Source: Hysterium pulicare CBS 123377
Lineage: Eukaryota > Ascomycota > Dothideomycetes > Hysteriales > Hysteriaceae
Direction of reading: 5' to 3'
Assembly (NCBI GenBank): GCA_000467715.1
Contig: AJFK01000490.1
Location: 1 to 64,000 of the forward strand
DNA: 64,000 nt
This document shows, piece after piece, positions 56,104-64,000 of this stretch (positions are counted from its first letter, which is position 1; every line of letters starts with the position of its first letter). A model generated the notes under the pieces. It was not told where the DNA came from and made no database searches. It was given only the letters and a program-made list of their open reading frames with translations. A program made the position numbers and the translations under genes.

Positions 56104-57139
56104 TTATGGCCTTGTGTTCGCTGAGAGTATTTGCTTAACCTTTTCCTGCATCTCCGCCGTTACTCCAACACCAAGCAAATACTTCTCTACAGATCCGTAC
56201 TTCTCAAGAATATGCTGATGCACCTTTGATACTAAATCTGGAGGGCAAGCAGTGAATTGCTCCGACAACCCAATCGTCGCAATCTCCTTCATTCGCTCCT
56301 CCTTCTCCGGTTCCAGCTCCGATTCTGACAAGATATAATCCTTCTCAACTGCATCAACAGAAGCACCCAACAGGAACAATACCAACATGACTGTCAATCC
56401 AGTGCGATCTTTCCCTTGGGTACAATGTATCAAGATGGGCCAATTGCTAGAATTCTCAAGGACCTTGAAGACTTGACAGACTTCCTTTCCACAAACGTCC
56501 AGAGAGTCGATGGCCAATCCAACGACCCCTCTGGCTTCCATTGAAGGAGCTAGGACTTTGATCCCGTCTGTCCTGTATCCGAGTGCCATCAACCAAACGA
56601 GCTTGCCGAACTCTCTCCACGATAACTTGTTGATGAGCATCCGGGAGAAAGAGTTGCCGTTGAAATTGATTTCATGATAAGTTACTCCTGGGATTTTAAG
56701 GGGTTCTGCCACATCATCGTTCGTTTGAGGGATCGCAGCCGAGGCCTTGATCTTCTCATCCCGCTTCTGGGCTTGTTGAATGTGTTCAGTCCTAGTAGAT
56801 GTAAGAACGTGAGCCATAGCGGTAGCGCACAGTCGTACTTTGTCCTTAAATCAATGATGTTTTTGATCCCATATTCTTCTACAAGCCTGCGTCTGTCTTC
56901 GGAAGATGCCTCGTCTAATTCGTCTCAATACTTTCTCCATTCAAGTATTCGAAGGTTGTATCTCACCTGGGCGAGCACCCCTATACAACATTCCAGTTCT
57001 CAGGATACTAGTTTACGAATTAGCTGTGGTTAGGAACCAGCGAAATAGAAACAGACGTTGAACCCATCGATCTATTTATCAAGCAACCCGCATCTCGAAA
57101 GTTAGGAATCGTCTTCAATGGTGAATGTCCACTTTCCAT
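56104..57139 (-). CDS. HC-x5-R tyrosine/lipid phosphatase (Y_phosphatase3)
   Basis: Four exons (57139-57057, 57007-56967, 56923-56839, 56791-56104) give 298 residues; introns are only 47-49 bases. The N terminus holds IPNFRDAG and, after two introns, TGMLYRGARPDE and IKNIIDLRTKTEH, the family order for atypical tyrosine/lipid phosphatases of the Y_phosphatase3 group. The catalytic loop is HCTQGKDRTG with Cys193 and Arg199, so the enzyme should be active. A C-terminal helical block contains SKVHQHILEKYGSVEKYLLG. Members act on phosphotyrosine or phosphoinositides; the lysine in the loop (GKDR) is shared with several lipid phosphatases. It lies about 200 bases upstream, on the same strand, of the sphingolipid methyltransferase start, with no sign of co-transcription. 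Confidence 0.88.
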
Positions 57140-57731
57140 GGCGTAGGTGAGATGGGGAGACTGAATTGCAATCAAAAGCCTTCCTGTGAGTTTTTTAGGT
57201 GAGTTTGCTGTGTCTTCCTGTGTCAGCGAGATAGAAAGCGACCAGCGAAGTGGTCATGGCTAGCAAGTACCCTGCCTCGATCCTGGCTTGTTCTCATTCC
57301 GGTATTCACACAGTGTGGTAAGGGAACGTGCATGAATAATGAAATCCTCACAAGAAATGAAACTGAAGACTTTGAAGAACTGTCTGGCTTTATCCGGCTT
57401 AAGCACGGAGTATGTAGTATCAAGGCAGCTAGCTCATTCCAAAAAGAGGATCGTGATATTAGTATCGTGACGATCTACTTCCCCAAAAAGCTGGGGCCAG
57501 GCCCGGCCTGAAGATCGCGCTCCCACACCGCAGTGTGATGTCATGGCGTACACGCCGTGAGACTCCATAACTATCATTTCTTAGCCATGGTTTCCTTGCC
57601 CCTACTTCGTTTCTGTATACCCTTCTCTATACAGTGAATTGATATACACCACTTCTCTGCTGTCCAGCCCCCTGTTCTACTCGAGTCCGCATAGTCGCAA
57701 CCCTATTGTTCTCTCTTAACAGTAGAGCATC
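57140..57731. promoter_or_regulatory. Divergent promoter region, phosphatase / Eis1
   Basis: About 590 bases between divergent start codons. A CT-rich leader precedes the Eis1 ATG (57600-57731). No other gene or named site is supported. Confidence 0.4.
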
Positions 57732-60383
57732 ATGGCTACGCAGACACAGACTGCGCCGAATGACGCTGGCAACAAACCTGTGGACACAAAGGCAAATACA
57801 AATACAAATGGGTCTGCGATGTCGACCGATATGCGATGTCCGGATCCTTCGGCTCACGATACAAAGAGCTCGGCTCTCCAAAACCAGGCCTCTGCTGCAG
57901 CTTTGTATTCAACCAATCCGGCAAAGAGGGATGTCAATCCGCTTGGACCCGACAACAAACTCTCCTCAGCTAGTAAGCACCCGATAGTGTCTACCCAGAT
58001 AATCCTATTACAGCCTTGCTAACACAAGTAATTGAAGGTGCTGCAACTAGTCTAAAATACGCCAGAGCTCAAGATCTTCCCAGCTTTCCGGTCGTCGGTA
58101 TCGACACACAGCACTCGGCAGGCACGGCTGCGAACTTAGCAAATACAAATACGAAATCTCCAGAGTGGTGGAAGCCAGAACAGTCTTCAGCTGCGGGAAA
58201 AGCTGCTCTTCTTGCAAACGATTATAAAATGGCACCATTATGGCAACCCGAAGCAAGTTCTGCGGGTTCAAAGGCTGCTCTTCTTGCACACAAAGATGGA
58301 GCTAAGTTGAACTTGTGGACTCCGGAAGCAAGTTCTGCTGGGAACTCTGCCGCCAACATTGCCTTCCGCAAGAAGACTCCAGCAGCAGACACCAGCAAAG
58401 AAGATGATGTGAGGAAGAGAGCCCTCATGGCAGCCTCAGGAGCAGTGTCTACTTCAAGAAGGTCGAGATCTTCGTCTACTCCGGCACCACCACCATCTTA
58501 TCCCGACTCTGCAAACTCAGCAAAGAACGCGTTAAGCGCTGCTACATTGGCCCATCGACCTTCCACTAAATCGCCACCTACTACTACAGACTCGAATAGA
58601 ATGGGATCCGGTGCAATGGAGGCTGCCCGCATACAGCACTCCAAGAGTATTAACCGGCAGATGTACACTGAGCATCCTCCGGTTGCAATAGAAGTTGAGG
58701 AAACAAACCGAAAGAACGCCCTTCGAGCCTCTGCAATATCAATGGCGAAATCAATGTACGATGTTCAGCAGCGACATATTGATGAAGCTGCTGGTCGAAC
58801 TGCTGCTAGAGCAGCCCATGGTCGACAACCTTCCACAACCACAGAAGCAGACATCAAACAGCAGGCACTGCAATACATCAATATACAAGAGGCAGCGCAG
58901 AAACTCGCATCCGAGCGACTTGCGAAGATTGAAGCAGAGCACGCAGGTAACAAATTTCAACACTACTACGGGTACGACAAGCCACAGAAAAATCGGCTTT
59001 CGATCCGCCGTGGTAGACGACGAGCTTCTAGTGATCCTGAACCAAAGGACGACTCTTCTGATGACGAATTTCAATCGAGGCGCATCCGTAACCAAATGAA
59101 TCAGTTCAACCAAACACTGGCGGATGTCGATGCAAAGAAACGAGATCAGGATCGCCGAAACCTCCTCGCAGCTGCTGAACGCAAAGTTCAAGCTCAAATG
59201 CACGGTATGGATCAGAAGATCTTCAACGAAACTGGAAAGATGTCGCCAGCAATGATTGAAGAATGGGATGCTAAAGCTCGAGCAAAAGCTGCTGCAGATA
59301 GCGATGCGCGTATGGTCAACCACGGCAAAGTCCATGTGGGTGGCGGCAAATATCTTGACCAATCCGAGATCGATGCAGTTGCAGCTGCAAGAATTCAACC
59401 AACTCTGGACGAGATCAATGAGAAGGCAGAGAAACAGAGAGCTAGAGATGAAGAGAGGCGCCTAGACCAAGAGGAGGAGAAACGACAAGCGCAAACCGAA
59501 AAGCAACGAGCAGCGGAACTGAAAGCAGAGGAGAAGCGGCTTAGAGGTGAGTTGTCTGTTGTTGCATCATATCCTTCTTTGCTTACATTCTACAGATGAA
59601 GAAAAGCAAGCTGCTCGGAGCCGTACAGTTGAAGAAAAGGCTGCAGCGAAACAAGAAAAAGAAGCCGAGAAAGCTAAACACGCGGAAGAGAAGCGTATGC
59701 TGAAGGAAGAAAAGCGTAAGAGCAAAGGACCATCGGACACTTCGCCTACTGAACCTACCATGCCAACGTCTCCCACGTTCCCTGTAGCAGATGCTGCAAC
59801 CCCAACCGAAGGACAGAATGATGATCTATACAGTGTGCCAGAGCCCACTACACAGCACAGTGTTCCGCAAGAATCGCAGGAGCCAGCAACGACAAGGTCC
59901 GTTCCTTCTGAGCCAACCTCACCCACTTCTCCAACAAAATCAGATTCGAAGGGCTTCAAGTCTCTTTTCAGCAAGCTCAAACGTCGCAAACACTCTGCTG
60001 CTCAGGCCGAAGTAGATCAGCCTGGCTTTATTGGTGGTGCTACTCTCAGAGGTTCATCTCACTCTAATCCTGCTCCTGAGCCGCAAAGCCCAAGCATCGC
60101 AAATACACAATTTCCGCCTAGTTCAGCCGCCCCACAATCTTCCGGCGTCCACCACTCCCCAAGCATCTCCTCGCTTTCTAGTGATGGATCCAACGCTCGT
60201 GGTCGTGGACCTCAGCGGACTGCTAGTGGACTAAGCGCTGTGTCCGGCGAAGAAGACTTTGAAGAAGCAAGAGATGATTTCAACGAGCAGCTCGCACCAC
60301 CGCCTAGCTTTGGAACTGAGGTAGGTGCTGCGAGGAAGGGTAGTCCAAACAGGGACTCTAAATTCCACGAAATTGGAATCTGA
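57732..60383 (+). CDS. EIS1: Eisosome protein 1
   Basis: Three exons (57732-57972, 58038-59546, 59596-60383) give 845 residues. Eis1 is a component of eisosomes, the furrow-like plasma-membrane domains organised by Pil1/Lsp1. The N-terminal region has the family signature ATSLKYARAQDLPSFPVVGI followed by about four tandem repeats of some 28 residues with W-x-PE-x-SSA-x-x-AA (KPEQSSAAGKAALLANDYKM, QPEASSAGSKAALLAHKDGA, TPEASSAGNSAANIAFRKKT). The middle has charged helices (ARIQPTLDEINEKAEKQRAR), and a lysine/glutamate-rich coiled coil spans about 560-650 across the second intron. The C terminus is Ser/Pro-rich and disordered, with a KSLFSKLKRRKHS basic patch that could touch the membrane. Confidence 0.93.
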
Positions 60384-61500
60384 CTGGTTCAACGAAGCGA
60401 CCGAGTCTGAAGGTAACGACTTCTTGCCTCTTGTATTATATGTTCATGGAATCTGGGTTTTTGTTCTTTTCAATGTTCTTTGATACCAGTTTGGCGACGG
60501 AGGCAATCATATGCGATTGGTCAAAGCAACAAGGGCTTAGTTTTCTACCTTTCTTTGAGATCATGACGGATCTTACGAGCACAACGCACAACCACTGTTA
60601 GTCCGCCACTCTTGGCAAAACGACAAATAAATAATTCATCAAACTTCTTCAACGAAATGCTCTTCCATCAAAACTAACATGTGTCCCCCTATCACATTAA
60701 ACCTCGCAATCCAAGAATAGCTCTTAAAGCCCAATATAAGTTGTTCCCCACTATCTGCAGGCATCAGTAAGTGAGAACGCATACCATCAAACCCGCACAA
60801 CCAATTCGCCCAGATCGGAGCCCTATTCGTTCCAAATGCCTGTTGAAACACGCGCCGGACAATCCACCAACATGTAAATGCGGCAAAGCTGGCGGATGTG
60901 CTCTGTAGTACTCCAATCAATTGTTGCGGCGGGCCACCTCACCCGATTGGAAAACATGCGCCATGGATAATGCAATCGTACGAACTCATCCCTTGTTCAG
61001 TGGCGCTGCCCGATATTTTCGCAGCATAGAGATAGACTCCACAGTGAAAGAGGCATATTCGTACCAGTGAAGAAGCCGGTGCTTATAAGGCACATGGGAG
61101 GTAGTGAACGTAAGTTGTTGAGGCGTACCGCCTTTTCAAGCTAAGTAAGCCTGTCTCTGTGTCATTCGCGGGTGCCATCCTTGGACGATCTCAAGGCCCC
61201 GACAACCCATGCACGCTGCCTTTACACGTCAGAAGTGCTGCATAAGAATACCTCCAACTTCCTTTACCCCCTCCGCAACCTGCCCAACCTTACTTCATCG
61301 CAAACGCCGATTGTCCAAGCCTCCAACTATGGCTGGCTGCCTATATCACTGATAGGCGCATCTGCATCGCACATGGGACGGCAAAGCCCAATCGTCGACC
61401 CCTCTAGCCGCGCTGGTACGAGGCTGATCCCAAAATTCCATCATCTGCCGGCCTGGTAACACCACCAGACCTCCCCATCGATATTTAGAATACTTAGAAA
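60384..61500. other. Intergenic region, no gene supported
   Basis: About 1.1 kb between two plus-strand genes. A minus-strand piece at 60639-60920 has no ATG at its start and no family resemblance. A plus-strand piece at 61172-61459 ends 41 bases before the next ATG and is more likely leader sequence. Confidence 0.45.
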
Positions 61501-64000
61501 ATGGTGGAGCCTAGACGACGTAAAAAGGACTCAGACCGGGAGCGTGACAGTCCGAAGAGCAAGGATAAGGACAAGGAAAAGGATAGAGAGCGTCACAAGT
61601 CGTCCAGACCCTCCAGAACTTCTCGTAAAACATCCTCCTCTTCTTCCAAAGACCGAGACCGCGACCGCGACCGCGATCTTGAATCTACCTCTCGGGATCG
61701 TATCAAAACACCTTCCTCACAGTCCTCCCGATCGAATCGGAAGATGGCCGTCGTACCAGAGATGGAGCGCCGTACCTCGCTGGGTTCGGGAAACGGTTCG
61801 AGGACAAGCTTGCCATACCCCACATTTTCGAAAGCGCATAGTAAAGAGGCCGTACATAGTCGAGAAGATGTATTGGAGCAGAGGAAGTCGCCCTTTACTC
61901 CCGAGCCCACAGATCTTGGACACGAAAGTCAGGAGAAGGAACAAGACCAGGGCCCAAGAATCCAGTCTCCATCTCGTGGCGCAGCACCGCCGAGTCCTCC
62001 CCTTACAGCTACTGCAATGGGTGCAGATTTGAGAAAGACAGCAAGCGCAAATAGTATGAGAAGGAGAGCTGCGGACATAACTCGAAAGGAAACGGAAGAT
62101 GGTAGAAGAAGCGTGGATAGCGGGACGCGATTGACTCCGGAGCCTAAATTCTCGGCGTCTCGCTCAAGTGTCCGTGAAAGTGAAGATGATGTTGTAGTTG
62201 AAGGGACTGACTTGACTTCTGCAACCGAGTCTTCACAACCCAGTACAATTCGACAGGAGAAAACACGACATCTTGCTCCCCCTTTTAGTATATCTGACAG
62301 TCCTGCACACGCCAGACCTCCTGGCCGAAGTGCATCGGCCGGATCTCATCAAAAATCCGACGTCACGTTATCTACAGATTCCGACGCAACATCAGTAGCA
62401 CCTGATCACCGGACCGCACGCAGACCACCGCATTCACTTTCTACTTCTGAGTCTTCACCTTTGTCCGTCGTTGACTCCTCGCCACGAACGCCAACGGCAC
62501 GGGATTCTTCGTTTCTTTCTGGCTTACCTGACCGAAAAGAGAAGCCTGTAGTCGAGATTGTCACAGACCAGCCAAGCAGATCTCAATCGATTGATCCTGT
62601 CTACTCTGAGTCTCCTCTAACCCCACCTCCGCCGCCACCTCCCCCTGTTATGGTAGAAGCCCCTCGTGTGGACTATCTACTTCAACACGGTGGCCTTGCG
62701 CAAACAGTTCCTCGCAACTTTTTGGCAGCATTAGTCCCAGGAACAACGTCGTCATCTTCGCAAAATATGCCTTTTCCAGCATCTACCTCCCAGGATCCTG
62801 GTGTTGCTCACATTTTTGAGCCTCTACAACACTTACTGGATAGCTACGCTCAAGTCATGTCTAAAGACGGTTCATTGGCTGCCGCAACCGGATACCGTCC
62901 AGTCGCTCGTCGACTCCTCGACCGTTTGGAGGCTGTCTTCAATCGCCATATCTCCTCTGAGCAGTGCGACTGTATCATGTGCCATCATAAGCCCCGCGAA
63001 TACTACGACTCAAACAGCGGCCCAGCTGAGGAGCGAGGTGTTCTTAGCTGGGGTGATATCCTGGAATATGTGTCCGGTCGCCGTGTCTTGCCTAACTGGC
63101 CACCATTCTCTATGGCTACGAAACGCGGACTGGGCATCTCAGACATTGAGGCTCCTATGCAAAAGTTGGACATCGACGTCCCAGAAGAGTACAGAGAGCA
63201 TTACATTCGCCAGGGAAAGAAGATTCAGTCTGCAGTACAGAGCTGGCTGGGAAGCCAAGAGCAGGAATTTCCAGAAGAGGTTGACGATGACACTCTGACT
63301 TTCGCAATCTTGACTCACCTGCCAGCGGACAAGCGACCACTCTTCCACGCTATTATGCGTGGCATGTCAACTCTTCCAGCATCACGTACTCAGACTCCCT
63401 TACAGAGAAACACTCCCGAGACGTTGGAAAAAGCGTCTGTTGCACTCCAACGACTTTATCGTCTACCCAAGCTACCACGTGACGCGTTGGTTACCATCTA
63501 TCTGATGAGGTACTCTGATATGCACAATGTGCTAGCCACTTTGGCTGCCGTGAGGCCCCATGAATGGGAAATCCTCATCTCTGGTCGATTTGATGGATTC
63601 CTCTGGTCAGGAGCGGAACACGATACCTTCGACCTTGCCACTGGCACGCATATAGGCTCCCCTATGTCTCGCGGTCCGTCTCGCGGCCCATCTCGAGGCC
63701 CGTCTCGCGGTCCATCCGCCACTCCTCAAATGGATCATCTTGGTGCCAGGCTCCCTTCCGGTTTCTATACGGATCCTCGAGGCCCGCCAGTGTCAGCTTC
63801 TTCGCCATTTGCAGGCGTTTGGCAGGCACCGATGCGCGGACAGACCCCCTTCAGTCCCACTGCGCGCAATCGCCCTGCGCCCGTTCAGTTGGACGAGGAA
63901 ACCGAGATTGCAGCGCTTGCCGAGGCAGAGCGTAATATCTTTCTAGGCATGGAAGCTATGGAGAATGCTTTTGAAAATCTGCACACGAAGGCTGAATTTG
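61501..64000 (+). CDS. Large fungal protein of unknown function (partial)
   Basis: A continuous frame runs from the ATG at 61501 to the window edge (833 codons seen), so the C terminus is missing. The first 450 residues are low-complexity: Arg/Asp/Lys/Ser-rich (with an RDRDRDRD run near 54-61), then Ser/Pro/Thr-rich, then a polyproline run of nine near 378-388. A conserved-looking region starts near 395 (VDYLLQHGGLAQTVPRNFLA) and holds a paired-cysteine motif CDCIMCHHKPREYY near 489, WGDILEYVSGRRVLPNWPPF, TKRGLGISDIEAPMQKLDID, and a helical block KLPRDALVTIYLMRYSDMHN. Four copies of SRGP follow, then a Glu-rich C-terminal helix. I have the impression of a conserved fungal family but cannot name a function. 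No intron is seen in the visible part. Confidence 0.8.
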   Translation, partial: MVEPRRRKKDSDRERDSPKSKDKDKEKDRERHKSSRPSRTSRKTSSSSSKDRDRDRDRDLESTSRDRIKTPSSQSSRSNRKMAVVPEMERRTSLGSGNGSRTSLPYPTFSKAHSKEAVHSREDVLEQRKSPFTPEPTDLGHESQEKEQDQGPRIQSPSRGAAPPSPPLTATAMGADLRKTASANSMRRRAADITRKETEDGRRSVDSGTRLTPEPKFSASRSSVRESEDDVVVEGTDLTSATESSQPSTIRQEKTRHLAPPFSISDSPAHARPPGRSASAGSHQKSDVTLSTDSDATSVAPDHRTARRPPHSLSTSESSPLSVVDSSPRTPTARDSSFLSGLPDRKEKPVVEIVTDQPSRSQSIDPVYSESPLTPPPPPPPPVMVEAPRVDYLLQHGGLAQTVPRNFLAALVPGTTSSSSQNMPFPASTSQDPGVAHIFEPLQHLLDSYAQVMSKDGSLAAATGYRPVARRLLDRLEAVFNRHISSEQCDCIMCHHKPREYYDSNSGPAEERGVLSWGDILEYVSGRRVLPNWPPFSMATKRGLGISDIEAPMQKLDIDVPEEYREHYIRQGKKIQSAVQSWLGSQEQEFPEEVDDDTLTFAILTHLPADKRPLFHAIMRGMSTLPASRTQTPLQRNTPETLEKASVALQRLYRLPKLPRDALVTIYLMRYSDMHNVLATLAAVRPHEWEILISGRFDGFLWSGAEHDTFDLATGTHIGSPMSRGPSRGPSRGPSRGPSATPQMDHLGARLPSGFYTDPRGPPVSASSPFAGVWQAPMRGQTPFSPTARNRPAPVQLDEETEIAALAEAERNIFLGMEAMENAFENLHTKAEF
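63667..63714 (+). repeat. Four in-frame 12-base repeats (SRGP x4)
   Basis: Four 12-base units of the form TCTCGCGGTCCG, differing at third codon positions, encode Ser-Arg-Gly-Pro four times. The silent differences show the units are not freshly duplicated. It sits between the last helical block and the C-terminal part of the partial unknown protein. Confidence 0.85.

Noticed and set aside
60639-60920. Minus-strand frame of 93 codons
   Set aside because: Its first codon is TTG, no upstream exon fits, and the translation matches nothing recognisable.

Overview
This 64 kb window is nuclear DNA of a filamentous ascomycete, probably Pezizomycotina and perhaps a leotiomycete-like lineage (inferred, not proven). 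The genes are split by short GT-AG introns, mostly 41-140 bases with CTNAY-type branch sites. They lie on both strands, and fungal hallmarks are present: an eisosome Eis1 protein, a sphingolipid C9-methyltransferase, a DUF3074 protein and a DH-BAR-SH3 RhoGEF. I saw no LTR element, DNA transposon, rRNA, tRNA or CRISPR array.

Layout from left to right. 382-2981 (-): TBC-domain protein lacking both catalytic fingers. 3495-7690 (-): complete telomerase reverse transcriptase in 11 exons. 8836-14426 (+): RhoGEF. 15271-16344 (-): EMC2. 16758-20140 (+): AP-3 delta. 20534-20888 (-): tiny Ysy6/RAMP4. 21288-21808 (+): small mitochondrial-type membrane protein. 21809-24425: coding-like but unresolved, possibly decayed. 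24933-27367 (-): WRN-like 3'-5' exonuclease. 27744-28271 (+): LSM5. 30694-32479 (+): SAM plus HMG-box protein. 33882-34973 (+): DUF3074 protein. 35674-40677 (+): large Q/P-rich coiled-coil protein. 41572-43380 (-): amino-acid permease. 45373-46317 (-): nucleoside deoxyribosyltransferase-like protein. 47441-48556 and 49104-49876 (-): two related zinc-ribbon proteins. 50252-51867 (-): F-box protein. 52778-53720 (+): phosphomannomutase. 54150-55901 (-): sphingolipid C9-methyltransferase. 56104-57139 (-): HC-x5-R phosphatase. 57732-60383 (+): Eis1. 61501-64000 (+): large unknown protein running off the right edge.

The exon structures were assembled by hand from splice signals, reading frame and recognisable family motifs. 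They give complete proteins with consistent phase for 21 of the 22 genes; the last is cut by the window edge. Several neighbours are divergent and share a promoter of about 380-1150 bases (TERT/RhoGEF, EMC2/AP-3 delta, Ysy6/mitochondrial protein, exonuclease/LSM5, F-box/phosphomannomutase, phosphatase/Eis1).

Most genes are conserved housekeeping genes with no common pathway. A loose membrane and trafficking theme (EMC2, RAMP4, AP-3, TBC, RhoGEF, permease, sphingolipid methyltransferase, Eis1) is probably coincidental. The less ordinary points are the TBC protein with both fingers replaced, two genes whose start codon lies at or across a splice junction, the zinc-ribbon gene pair, a compact cluster of palindromic Gcn4/CpcA-type sites, and a prion-like Q-rich protein with a repeated short motif.
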